From positions 1,054,001 to 1,118,000 of the forward strand of contig CAVTIR010000013.1 of NCBI GenBank assembly GCA_963734665.1: a DNA stretch of 64,000 bases. Direction: 5' to 3'. This document shows, one piece after another, positions 15,996 through 24,540 of this stretch. Within the stretch, counting starts at the first letter, position 1; each line of letters begins with the position of its first letter. The position numbers and the translations under genes are program-made. The stretch is from Trebonia sp963734665. GTDB lineage: Bacteria; Actinomycetota; Actinomycetes; Streptosporangiales; Streptosporangiaceae. Under the pieces are notes generated by a model that saw only the letters and a list, made by a program, of their open reading frames with translations, had not been told where the DNA came from and did no database searches.

Positions 15996-16925
15996 ATGGC
16001 CGATGTCGCTGTGCAGCACCCGGACCTCACCGAGCCGGTGATAGTCCAGCCCGTCGAGGGCTCCGATCGACCAGCCCGCATCTACCTCGCCCCGACCCTG
16101 GACGGCCTGTACACGCCGTACGCGCTGCGGACGCCGGCCGACGAGGGCAGCTTTCCGTTCGTCTTCCTCGCCTACGGCAACGGCGGTGGCGGGATCCCCT
16201 GGCTGCAGCGACGACTGCGGACCCACGGCTACATCATGGAGCGGCTGCTCCAGGCCGGGTACGCCTGCGCGTGGGCACGCTACCGCACCGAGGTCGAGCT
16301 CGGCTACCACAACGGCGGCCCGCTCGTCGTCGACCACCGGCAGGGCATGGAACTCATGAACCGCGGGCCGCTGGAGTTCGAGGATGAACTCGCCATCCTC
16401 CGCCACGTTGCCGCGCACCCGCAGATCGACGCCGAGCGGCTCGGGCACGTCGGTGTCAGCCATGCCGGCGAGATGCTCTTCAAGCTCGCCTCGCAGCATC
16501 CCGGCGCGGTGCGGGCCGGCGTCGCATGCGAGCCCGCCAACCATGAGTTCCTCAGCCTGACCATCGATGAGTCGGCGTTCGTCGAACCCAGCACCGGCCT
16601 GCGTAACATCGAGGAGATGCAGATGCAGGCCCCCGGGCACGTACGGGCCCGCATCGATGAGCGCCTGGCGCTGGAGCGGATCGCGCCCATCGACCTGCCG
16701 ATCCTGGTGATGGGCCGCGATGACGACCACCTGCAGGGCATCTTCCGGGTGAGCTACGACCTGCTTGCGGCCGCCGGCAAGCAGGCAACCTGGGTGTCGT
16801 GGGACCACCCGCTGCACGGCTACATCTTCCCGGAGGCCGGCCCCGACGGCACGCCTCAGGTTGACGATGTCCAGGAGCGCGCCATCGACGGGATCATCGA
16901 GTTCCTGGACAGTCACCTCGACTGA
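15996..16925 (+). CDS. Alpha/beta hydrolase (dienelactone/prolyl-oligopeptidase-like)
   Basis: A 309-aa hydrolase-fold protein; ATG 15996 has GGGAGGA 9 nt upstream. VFLAYGNGGGG resembles an oxyanion-hole strand. LGHVGVSHAGEM holds the nucleophile elbow G-V-S-H-A-G with the probable catalytic Ser, DLPILVMGRDDDHLQG supplies the acid and DHPLHGYIFP the His. There is no signal peptide. The substrate is unknown; esters or small peptides are usual for the family. It stands alone, with about 250 bp on the 3' side before the next gene. Confidence 0.75.
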   Translation: MADVAVQHPDLTEPVIVQPVEGSDRPARIYLAPTLDGLYTPYALRTPADEGSFPFVFLAYGNGGGGIPWLQRRLRTHGYIMERLLQAGYACAWARYRTEVELGYHNGGPLVVDHRQGMELMNRGPLEFEDELAILRHVAAHPQIDAERLGHVGVSHAGEMLFKLASQHPGAVRAGVACEPANHEFLSLTIDESAFVEPSTGLRNIEEMQMQAPGHVRARIDERLALERIAPIDLPILVMGRDDDHLQGIFRVSYDLLAAAGKQATWVSWDHPLHGYIFPEAGPDGTPQVDDVQERAIDGIIEFLDSHLD

Positions 16926-17182
16926 ACGGATCGCCCCCGCCGCCCGGTACGGCTGCACTGCGCCCGCCGCGCGGCCTGCAGGAACTGCTCTGCCGCGCCG
17001 ACGCCGATCAGCTTGTCGCGCATGCAGTGGAACGATGCCGGCTGCTGCTAAACGAGGTGAACGTCACCAGCAGCTGCCGGGTGGCCTCGTCTCCATGCTG
17101 CCAGTAGGCTGAGCGGCGGGGATTCCGGCCCAGCGGCGCGCACAATGGCCGGCAGCGGTGCTTGAGTGAGCGGAGGCGGTCA

Positions 17183-18460
17183 ATGCGGGTACGGCTGGCT
17201 TACGGGACGGCTGGCCTGGACATCGACGTCGACCCGGACGTGACCACGGTGGTGGAACCGCAGTTCCAGCCCGCGGCCGCCGATCCGGCCGCGGCACTCC
17301 GGGCGGCGCTCCGGGAACCGGTGAGCGGTCCCCCGCTGCGCGAGCGGGTGCGGCCGGGGCAGACTGTGGCAATCTCCGCCTGTGACGGCACTCGCCCGCA
17401 GCCCCGGCACCTCATGATTCCCGCGATCCTCGAGGAACTTGACGGCATCGTCCGGCTTGAGGACATCGTGATCCTAGTGGCGACCGGCACCCACCGGGGC
17501 AACGACAACGGCGAATTGCAGGCGATGTTCGGCGCCGCGGTGGCCGACAGCGTCCGGATCGTCAACCATGACGCCCGGGCGGCGGACACCCTGGCGTTCG
17601 CCGGCGTGCACGGCGACGGCGTGCCGGTGTGGCTGAACCGCACCTGGCTGGAAGCCGACGTACGGATCACGACCGGTTTCGTGGAGCCCCACTTCTTCGC
17701 CGGCTTCTCCGGCGGGCCGAAGCTGGTAGCCCCCGGCCTGGCCGGGCTCGACACGGTTCTCGTGCTGCACGACGCCGCCAGGATCGGCCACCCGCGAGCC
17801 ACCTGGGGACTGACCGACGGCAACCCCGTCCACGACGACGTGCGGGCCATCGCGGCGGCCACCGGGGTCACCTTCGCCCTCGACGTGGTCCTGAACCGCG
17901 ACAAGGACATCGTGGCAGCGTTCGGCGGCGACCTGTTCCCCATGCACGCCGCCGCCTGCGCGGCGGCGCGGCGCACGGCGATGCAGCCGGTCCCGGCGCT
18001 GTTCGACGTGGTGGTGACCACCAACTCCGGCTTCCCGCTCGACCAGAACCTCTATCAAGCGGTGAAGGGCATGTCCGCGGCCCGCCAAGTCGCACGGCCC
18101 GGCGGCACCGTCATCTGCGCCGCCGAGTGCCGCGACGGCTTCCCCGACCACGGCTCCTACCGGGAGGTCCTCGCCTCCGCGCCGTCACCGCAGGCACTGC
18201 TCGACGGCATCCTGGCCCGCCCGAAGACCGTGCCCGACCAGTGGCAGGTCCAGATCCAGGCACAGATCCAGGTCTCCAACCGCGTCGTCATGCACACCTC
18301 CTACCTCAGCGACTCCGACCTCGCCGCCGCGCACCTGGAACAGACTCCCGACGTCAGCGCGGCCGTGGCCGAGGCACTCGGCAAGGCAGGCCCGGACGCC
18401 CGGCTGTGCGTCCTGCCCGAGGGACCGCAGACCATCCCCTACCTCGCGGCCACCATTTAG
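17183..18460 (+). CDS. larA: LarA-family nickel-dependent racemase
   Basis: A 425-aa protein; ATG 17183 follows GGAGG by 6 nt. The family motifs are present: ISACDGTRPQP near residue 75, LVATGTHRGND, the His cluster RITTGFVEPHFFAGFSGGPK and NHDARAAD. LarA uses a nickel-pincer nucleotide made from nicotinate adenine dinucleotide by LarB, LarE and LarC to racemise lactate or other 2-hydroxy acids. Directly downstream only a short LarB-like remnant is found, so the cofactor must be made elsewhere or this enzyme lacks it. Many LarA homologues act on substrates other than lactate; the exact one is unknown. Confidence 0.8.
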   Translation: MRVRLAYGTAGLDIDVDPDVTTVVEPQFQPAAADPAAALRAALREPVSGPPLRERVRPGQTVAISACDGTRPQPRHLMIPAILEELDGIVRLEDIVILVATGTHRGNDNGELQAMFGAAVADSVRIVNHDARAADTLAFAGVHGDGVPVWLNRTWLEADVRITTGFVEPHFFAGFSGGPKLVAPGLAGLDTVLVLHDAARIGHPRATWGLTDGNPVHDDVRAIAAATGVTFALDVVLNRDKDIVAAFGGDLFPMHAAACAAARRTAMQPVPALFDVVVTTNSGFPLDQNLYQAVKGMSAARQVARPGGTVICAAECRDGFPDHGSYREVLASAPSPQALLDGILARPKTVPDQWQVQIQAQIQVSNRVVMHTSYLSDSDLAAAHLEQTPDVSAAVAEALGKAGPDARLCVLPEGPQTIPYLAATI

Positions 18461-18477
18461 CAGGGGCCAAGCCGGAC

Positions 18478-18582
18478 TCCCCCGTCCTCAATCTCGGCTT
18501 TGCCCGCCTCGACACCGGCCGCGAGCGGCGGCAAGGCCTCGCCGAGGTCGTGCACGCCCCGGGCAAGACCACCGATGAGCAC
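18478..18582 (+). pseudogene. LarB N-terminal remnant
   Basis: Seventeen bases after the larA stop, another frame reads VLNLGFARLDTGRERRQGLA then EVVHAPGKTTDE. This matches the N-terminus of LarB, the pyridinium carboxylase/hydrolase of nickel-pincer cofactor synthesis (L-x-F-A-x-x-D-x-x-R-x-x-R-x-G-x-x-E-V-V-x-x-x-G-K-T). The similarity ends after about 35 codons and the frame stops at 18666. The larA-larB order is conserved in the family, so this marks a deletion of the rest of a lar operon. Confidence 0.55.
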
Positions 18583-18687
18583 ACGCTCACCCCCGATGAC
18601 GCCACCGTGCACATCGTAAACGACGCCCAACAAGAGCCAGCCGGGATCGTTCGGGATATCGGATAAGGGATCTGCCGCAGTGGGGCA

Positions 18688-19974
18688 TCACGAGCGGAAA
18701 ACGCGATGCCGTAGCCACAAAGCATTCAGTGCGGCTACGAGGGAGAGGGACAGCAGCCAGATGGCGGCTGCCAGGGAAGGTTTCAGATGGCCCACGCTGC
18801 CCTGGATAATGATTACCAGCAACAGCGCCAGCCATATGGAGACATAGGGAAATGTGAGCAGCCAGAGCCTCACGCTATGCCTTCGCGCCGCAGATTCGGC
18901 GAACGGAAAGGGCATTAGAAGGCCAAGCGAAAGCAGCGGGATCAGTGCCCAGAGAAGATGGCGATCCTCTTTTGCCGCTGGTGCAGGGACAACGACGGTT
19001 TCGGTGGCCGCTTGCGCCGCCTGAGGCTTATCCGGTTGACGGGAAGGCCTGCCTTTCGCGTCGGCACTAAGTGAGGTGGCCGCATGGGAGCCGACGCCGC
19101 TGGCGGCGGCGCCCCTCCGGCCTGGGCGTACAGCGTCAGCGCCCGGTGAGGGTACCGCGGGGCCAGTCAAGAGCGCTCTGCAGTCGGCGGCTGCCGGCCG
19201 GTCACGGGGATCAGGCCGGAGCATCGCCATGATCGCGCCCGACAGCCAAGAGGGAACGTCGCCCGAGATCGGGAGCGGGGCGACCTGCTCTCCGCGCGCG
19301 GCGGCGGCCACGTACTCCGAGGGGGTGGCGTACGAGCGCGGCAGCGCGCCCGAAAGCAGCTCGTACAGGACGCAGCCGAGGGCCCAGACGTCATTAGCGA
19401 ACGAAGCCGGCTCGCCGAGCCACTGCTCGGGTGCCATGTAGGGAACCGTGCCGACCAGGATTCCCGTCGCGGTGAGCCGGGTTCCCGAGGCGGCCTTGGC
19501 GATGCCGAAGTCAGTGACCTTCACCAGGCCCGAGTCGCACAGGAACAGGTTGCCTGGCTTGATGTCCCGGTGCACCACGCCAAGGCCATGAGCGTAGGCG
19601 AGGGCGGCGCAGGTGTCCCGCCCGATCCCCGCGACCCGCTTCGGTCCCAGAACAGCAACTGGCTTGCCCGCAGCCCCGGCCACCGCTCTGCTTAGGTCAC
19701 TGCCTTCCAGGTACTCCAGCACCATGAACGGGACGTGATCGTTGGTACCGGTGGTGTAGACGGTCATGATGTTGGGATGCTGCATCCTCGCGGCCAGGCG
19801 CATCTCCCGCTGGAATCGAGCCACGTCCTCCGGCTCAGTCAGCAGCCCTGAGCGCATCACCTTGATCGCTACCGGACGGTCACCGAGACCCTCGTCGTAC
19901 GCGAGCCAGACCTCGCCCATGCCGCCCGCCCCAAGCAGCTTGCCCAGTCGGTAGCGCCCGCCAAAATCCGCCAT
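18688..19974 (-). CDS. Serine/threonine protein kinase (Pkn type), membrane-anchored
   Basis: A 428-aa kinase. The Gly-loop is LLGAGGMGEVW, VAIKVMRSG carries the Lys, GVVHRDIKPGN is the catalytic loop, KVTDFGIAK the DFG motif and VGTVPYMAPEQ the activation segment. It ends near residue 270. A Pro/Ala-rich linker is followed by hydrophobic segments (LLWALIPLLSLGLLMPFPFA, then LLTFPYVSIWLALLLVIIIQ and a last one near the C-terminus), so the catalytic domain is predicted cytoplasmic and C-terminally anchored; no extracellular sensor domain is seen. ATG 19974 has GGGAGG 11 nt upstream; a TTG at 19998 is the alternative. Confidence 0.9.
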   Translation of the reverse strand: MADFGGRYRLGKLLGAGGMGEVWLAYDEGLGDRPVAIKVMRSGLLTEPEDVARFQREMRLAARMQHPNIMTVYTTGTNDHVPFMVLEYLEGSDLSRAVAGAAGKPVAVLGPKRVAGIGRDTCAALAYAHGLGVVHRDIKPGNLFLCDSGLVKVTDFGIAKAASGTRLTATGILVGTVPYMAPEQWLGEPASFANDVWALGCVLYELLSGALPRSYATPSEYVAAAARGEQVAPLPISGDVPSWLSGAIMAMLRPDPRDRPAAADCRALLTGPAVPSPGADAVRPGRRGAAASGVGSHAATSLSADAKGRPSRQPDKPQAAQAATETVVVPAPAAKEDRHLLWALIPLLSLGLLMPFPFAESAARRHSVRLWLLTFPYVSIWLALLLVIIIQGSVGHLKPSLAAAIWLLSLSLVAALNALWLRHRVFRS

Positions 19975-20751
19975 TAACCCGGCATCCTCCCTGAGCAAAT
20001 CATGTCATTGGACCACGTGAAAGGTCCCGGGCTAACGGCTACAAACTGATAAGGCTACGCCAGGCGCTGGGGGTGATGCGGGAGGGTAAAGGCATCGTAT
20101 CATCGTCACTATCCTCGTAATCGAGACACGATAACTAAGCAGCAAGAAACTATAGATGATGACCCGCTGAGCCGGAGAAACGGGGATATCCCCGCCCAGA
20201 TCATGTGCGGTTCACAGTCGCTGCCAGTGGCCGTTGACCGGGCGGACTCTCACAAGCGCGGCAATATCGACAGGAACTTCCTCGCATGCACCCTATACGC
20301 GTCATCTGACGTCGCACCGCCACCGAGAGGCAGGCACGCCGCCCAATTCCCTCGCATAGTGGCTTTACAGCTGGGTTGATTTACTGCGGAGCCGTGAGGT
20401 TTACGGCTTTCGCCCGGTCCAATCCGGCCACGTCCCAGACTTGTGCTGGCGGTCATGACCTCCTGCCGGCGGTATCCGATGCAGCCTTCACCTGGATCTC
20501 CACCATGGTGGCTTGATCGGTACGGGCAGTTGCCCGCAGACCATCCCGTCAGCGATCCGGAAGACGAGCCGCGACTAGCCGCGGACGTCAACCTCCGCAA
20601 TGTCCGCCTCGTGCCTGCCGCCATCATCACGCCGGACGGCGAGGCTCATCCGCGCCATCCCCTGCCGCCTGGCCACAACCACTCGAACGAGAAGGAGACA
20701 CGCTCATAGCACTCGAACCTATGTCGCATCACATCATGTAGCATCTAAGGC
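19975..20751. other. 777-bp intergenic region, no secure gene
   Basis: The region is partly AT-rich near 20100-20160. A plus-strand frame at 20443-20709 (88 aa, ending PPGHNHSNEKETRS) is open but lacks a ribosome-binding site and any known signature. The opposite strand is open at the same place, so I do not call a gene. Confidence 0.4.
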
Positions 20752-21636
20752 ATGCCCTCCTCTTGGCACGACTCAGTCAAGGCGATCTTCACCAAGAACC
20801 CCGAGCTCGCAGTGGAACTCGCCACCAGCCTCAACGGCACGCCGCTTCCCGCCGGGACACCGGCGCACCCGGAGAGCCCCGCCTTCAACGACCGCCCATC
20901 CGACGACTTCTACGCCGACGCCGTCATCGTCGTTGGCCCCAAGCAGGACCCAGTCCGCGGCATCATTGTGGAAGCCCAGAAGCGGACTTATAGCGATAAG
21001 CCGCCGCAATGGGCCCGCTACGCCGCCCAGTTGTGGACGTTCCTCAAGTGCCCGGTCGACGTCCTGGTCATCTGCCCGGACGCTAAGTCAGCCTTCTATT
21101 ACGCCCGGCCTGTCCCTACCAGTCTCCCCGGCTACATCCATCTCCCCGTCGTGGTGCCCCCGTCCACCATCCCCGTCATCACCGACCCTGACGAGGCTGC
21201 AACAAGCCCCGCCATGGCGGCCCTTTCGGTCGCTTACCACGGAACTGACCCAGCCGTCCCCGAGGCTATCGCCCGCGGCTTCCGCAAACTGCAGTCCGAC
21301 GTCGCGGCGAAGTACCATGAACACGCGTACAACATTTCACCGCTTGCGGTGCAGCGCATCCTGGAGCAACTCATGAACTCCGACACCTGGCCCGTCTACA
21401 GCCCCTTCGCCAAAGAGCACTACAGCCACGGCAAGAAGGAAGGCAAGAAGGAAGGCAAGAAGGAAGGCCGGATCGCTGAGGGTTCCGAGGCCATCCTAAT
21501 TGTCTTCGAGGCCCGCAACCTAGACGTCAGTGAGGCCGAACGCGACCGCATCACCAGTTGCACCAACCTCAGGCAGTTGAAGAATTGGATCAAGCGGGCC
21601 GTGACCGTGGAGAAGGCGGCCGACCTCTTCGCCTGA
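20752..21636 (+). CDS. Rpn-like PD-(D/E)XK nuclease-family protein
   Basis: A 294-aa protein. The N-terminal domain has DDFYADAVIVVGP and GIIVEAQKRTYSDKPPQWAR, which give the D...E-x-Q pattern of the Rpn/PD-(D/E)XK nuclease fold, then AAQLWTFLKCPVDVLVICPD. A positively charged spacer (HGKKEGKKEGKKEG) follows, made by a 12-bp tandem repeat, and then a C-terminal helical segment LIVFEARNLDVSEAERDRIT. Many actinobacterial relatives have the same plan with a variable G-K/E linker. Rpn proteins promote recombination and some act in phage defence; neither role is shown here. Confidence 0.65.
   Translation: MPSSWHDSVKAIFTKNPELAVELATSLNGTPLPAGTPAHPESPAFNDRPSDDFYADAVIVVGPKQDPVRGIIVEAQKRTYSDKPPQWARYAAQLWTFLKCPVDVLVICPDAKSAFYYARPVPTSLPGYIHLPVVVPPSTIPVITDPDEAATSPAMAALSVAYHGTDPAVPEAIARGFRKLQSDVAAKYHEHAYNISPLAVQRILEQLMNSDTWPVYSPFAKEHYSHGKKEGKKEGKKEGRIAEGSEAILIVFEARNLDVSEAERDRITSCTNLRQLKNWIKRAVTVEKAADLFA
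21430..21465 (+). repeat. In-frame tandem repeat GGCAAGAAGGAA x 3
   Basis: Three perfect copies of the 12-mer GGCAAGAAGGAA encode GKKE x 3 in the linker of the Rpn-like protein. Being a multiple of three, copy-number change by slippage would alter linker length without breaking the frame. Confidence 0.85.
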
Positions 21637-21718
21637 ACTCCCCCCTCGCGGCGACCTCTGGGGGTAGGGCCGGTTCTCAGGGAGTATCTCGCCAACAACG
21701 GTGTTTCCGGCGATTCGG

Positions 21719-21889
21719 TTAGTAGGTCTCGGCGGCCGGGAAGCGGTCGCCGAAGGTGATGGCGAATGCGTTGAGGGCGGGCTTCCATCGCATGGCCCAC
21801 CTTGTCTTGCCGGTGCCGGTCGGGTCAAGGGACCGGGTGACCAGGTACAGGCACTTCAGGGCGGCCTGCTCGGTCGTTATGTGGAATCT
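21719..21889 (-). pseudogene. IS256-family transposase C-terminal fragment
   Basis: The minus-strand frame reads FHITTEQAALKCLYLVTRSL, then GKTRWAMRWKPALNAFAITF, followed by a stop. This is the C-terminal end of IS256 (Mutator-type) transposases (F-P-T-E-x-A-A-L-K-x-L-Y-L...W...W..ALN.F.I.F.DR). Only 56 codons remain, ending 11 bp before the methyltransferase stop. Confidence 0.75.
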
Positions 21890-21900
21890 GAGCGCGGCTG

Positions 21901-22596
21901 TCAAGCCTGCTGAGACGGTTTCTGTGCTCTGACGGCCAGCACGACAGGGGCTGGCTCGCCGCTTTCGGCGAAGCGCTCGAGCGTTAGGCCCGCGTTGAGG
22001 AACGCATGCATCAGCTCGGGCAGCGGGCGGTGCGTGGCGCCGACTTTGGCGCGTACTCCCCGGTCGGTCCAGGATGCTCTGGTCCAGTGACCGTCGAGGT
22101 AGCCGGGGCGGATCACCACCGCCTCGAGGTCGCGGCGATCGGCGAATCCGCCGCAGAAGCAGGGATGGACGCCGACGTGTACGAACACGCCGCCTGGCCG
22201 GAGGACTCTGGCCGCTTCGCGCAGGACTGCCGGGTAGGCGGGCATGTCGGTGTGGGCCATCACCGCGATGACGGCGGGCAGGGCGCCGTCTGGGACCGGC
22301 AGGTGCTCGGCGTTGGCTTGCGCGACGGGAAGGCGGCCCCGGGCGTGGCGCAGCATTCCGGCGGACAGGTCGATGCCGAGGGGGGTCCAGCCCAGGTCGC
22401 GGACCTGGGTGGCGTGGACGCCGGTGCCGCACCCGATTTCCAGGCAAGTGCCGTCGCCCTCGCCGAGGAGGTCACGCAGGAGGCCGCCGAGATCGAGAGG
22501 GTTGCCGTCTGATGTCCTGGCCCCGGTGGCGTGCCCGCCGAGGAACTCTTCCTCGTACCAGTCTGCGATCTCGTCGTATGCCGCAGTCGGTGCCAT
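21901..22596 (-). CDS. Class I SAM-dependent methyltransferase
   Basis: A 231-aa protein; ATG 22596 has GGGGAG 5 nt upstream. Motif I is CLEIGCGTGVHA (about residues 51-62), motif II PLGIDLSAGML, then AEHLPVPDGALPAVIAVM and REAARVLRPGGVFVHVGVHP, all as in Methyltransf_11-type enzymes. The N-terminus AYDEIADWYEEEF is the usual small lid. It is probably cytosolic and methylates a small molecule; the acceptor is unknown. The surrounding relics (IS256 tail, integrase) suggest mobility. Confidence 0.85.
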   Translation of the reverse strand: MAPTAAYDEIADWYEEEFLGGHATGARTSDGNPLDLGGLLRDLLGEGDGTCLEIGCGTGVHATQVRDLGWTPLGIDLSAGMLRHARGRLPVAQANAEHLPVPDGALPAVIAVMAHTDMPAYPAVLREAARVLRPGGVFVHVGVHPCFCGGFADRRDLEAVVIRPGYLDGHWTRASWTDRGVRAKVGATHRPLPELMHAFLNAGLTLERFAESGEPAPVVLAVRAQKPSQQA

Positions 22597-22729
22597 AGCT
22601 GCTCCCCTGTCGTGGCCGTCAGCCCGCGGAGGCGCTTCTGCGCTGATGGCCCTTTGGCGAACGGCACGAAGCGAGAACTTGCCGCGGATACTTCGACCAT
22701 AGCTTCCGGAGCGGCTGCGGCCTGTCCAG

Positions 22730-23480
22730 TCAGCTCTCGGTGGATTCAAGGTCGGCGTGCCGGGGCGGGCCTTTGCGGACGCCGACGACCGGCAAGAGCG
22801 TCGCGGTGGCCGGGGCGCCGATCTGACGGGGAGTGGGGCCTGCCGGGGTGGGGACATCGGCCAGACGATCGAGGAGCCGGTCCAGAGCGGCTTGGCCGTC
22901 ATCGACGGCGGCGCGCTCGTCGTCGGTGAGCGAGATAGCGACGAGCATCCGCTGCAGGTTGGCCTTGGCTTCGAGCAGTTGGGCTGTGGATGAGTTCTTC
23001 GGGATGTAGAAGTCGCACTTGGCGCAGGCCATGCGGTGCTGGCACTGCTCGAAGAAGGTACAGGAACACCAGCCGTGGCCGAGGTCGTAGTGCTGTCACG
23101 GCTCGCTCGCTTCGGCCTGTCCGGAGGCGACGGCGTTGCGGTCGATGAGGACCTCGATGGTGCGGACGTTGCGCTCGGGGTAGCCGGCGTCCTTAGGCCC
23201 TGGTCAGGGTGTTCGGGGTGATCTTCGCGTAGTGCTGTGTGGTTTCGGGAGAGGCATGTCCCAGCCAGGCCTGCAGCTCGAACAGCGTCATCGGCTCCTT
23301 GGCGTTGCAGAGCTGCGACGCGATCGTGGACCGGGCGCGGTGGCTGGTGATCTTCCCGCGGACGTCGGCGGCGGGGACTCCGGCCTTGGCGCAGAGCACC
23401 GGAATGATCTTCTCGTTGATGTAGTGCCTGGCGACCCGTTTGGCGCGGTCGGCGAACAGGAAATCCACCACCGATGACAT
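22730..23480 (-). pseudogene. Tyrosine recombinase (phage-integrase type) relic
   Basis: Reading 23480 downward, one frame gives VVDFLFADRAKRVARHYINE, RGKITSHRARSTIASQL and LQAWLGHASPETTQHYAKIT: the H-x-x-R box, LGH and final Tyr region of a tyrosine recombinase. After a stop near 23193 the protein continues in other frames with AGYPERNVRTIEVLIDRNAV and MACAKCDFYIPKNSS...LLEAKANLQRMLVAISLTDD, the usual C-terminal extension of large actinobacterial integrases. At least two frameshifts and loss of the N-terminal half make it inactive. Confidence 0.75.
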
Positions 23481-23818
23481 CGGCAGCCTTTCCGGTGTCA
23501 CAGGCATGGAGTTCATCACGGAGCTGCTGACGCTTAAACGCGGGTACGTCCCGCTGCCGGCCAGCGCGACGCTGCACGGCGCCTGGATCCCGAGCGACCC
23601 CGGCAGCTCAGCGAACTGTCCGCGGTTACGGCGGCTCCGCCAAAGCCTGGCGAAAGCCGGCAAGGCTGTTGCCCAGCGCTACGTGATGCGCGACAGAGCG
23701 GCTCCGGTTGATATGAGAGAAACGGACATCCGCAGAGGTCAGGGCGCCAGCTGTCTCTTCGATCAAAAGAAGCCCACGAACGCGGCCAGTCCGGTTTGAC
23801 CTCATTACCGGGGAGGGT
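23481..23818. other. About 340 bp without a supported gene
   Basis: A plus-strand frame (from about 23506, MEFITELLTLKRGYVPLPAS) is open to 23799 but has no ribosome-binding site or known signature. It overlaps the place where the N-terminal part of the recombinase should be. Confidence 0.35.
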
Positions 23819-23853
23819 TACTTTCGATACGCGACTGTAGCGTAGCGAAAGTA
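23819..23853. promoter_or_regulatory. Extended dyad TACTTTCGATACGC-N7-GCGTAGCGAAAGTA
   Basis: Two 14-bp arms match at 13 of 14 positions around a 7-bp spacer. The dyad lies 67 bp before the ATG of the TetR gene. It is a good candidate for the TetR operator, perhaps overlapping the promoter of the TetR/reductase unit. Confidence 0.6.
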
Positions 23854-23919
23854 GGGGGTTGTCCCTTGGTAAGGACATCGAGCGGCTCGCGAGCTAGCGG
23901 CCCGGGTAAACGGTCCGCC

Positions 23920-24490
23920 ATGGGCAGGCCGCGTGACACGAGCCGTGACGTGGCCATCCTCGACGCGACGCTGTTCTTTGCTGACCGAGATCGGTTACGA
24001 GCAGTTGTCCATGGAAGCGGTCGCGGGCCGCTCCGGGGTGGCGAAGACGACGGTCTACCGCCGTTACCGCGACAAGGCAGCCCTCGTCGCCGCCGCGGTC
24101 GAATACCGCTCGCATGACACTCCGCCCGAGCCTGCCGCGGACGACCTTCGCGAGAACCTGCTTGCGCTGGTTGCGTGGCTCGCGCACCAGATTGCCGAGC
24201 AGGAGATCGGGCTGCTCGGGGCGCTGTTCGCCGGCATGCGCGGTGATCCGGTGCTGGCGGAGGAGATGCGCCGCATTCTGCGCCGCGACGAGGCCGCGAT
24301 GACCGAGCGGCCGTTGGGTGAGGCGATCGGGCGCGGCGAACAGCTGGCGCCGCACGCCGCCGAACTGTTCGCAGAGGTCGCCCCGGCGGTGATCGTGCAC
24401 CGCGTCGTCATCGCCGGCGAGCGGTGCGACGAACGCTTCGTCGAGCACCTCGTCGACGACATCCTCCTGCCGCTCCTGCGCGGCCAGTGA
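23920..24490 (+). pseudogene. TetR/AcrR-family regulator with a frameshift near its start
   Basis: ATG 23920 begins MGRPRDTSRDVAILDATL, a normal TetR N-terminus, but the next codons fall out of frame. The coherent protein continues one base later as SLLTEIGYEQLSMEAVAGRS, GVAKTTVYRRYRDKAALVAA and onward to PLLRGQ at 24490. One extra T in CTGTTCTTTGCTG would account for it. The helix-turn-helix and whole ligand domain are otherwise intact. Either the gene is newly broken or the base is an error; a shortened product from GTG 23933 would lack the correct first helix. The next gene is 50 bp downstream. Confidence 0.75.
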
Positions 24491-24540
24491 GCCAAGCCCG
24501 CACGTGCCGAGCGCGGAGCAGGCACGAAAGGAACGCCATC

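Noticed and set aside
20443..20709. 88-aa plus-strand ORF between the kinase and the Rpn-like gene
   Set aside because: No ribosome-binding site, no known signature, and the opposite strand is equally open, as expected by chance at this GC content.
22597..23577. Very long minus-strand ORF (21901-23577) as one 558-aa methyltransferase fusion
   Set aside because: Only the last 231 residues are coherent and have their own ribosome-binding site; the upstream part is an Arg/Ser-rich shadow of the recombinase relic in other frames.
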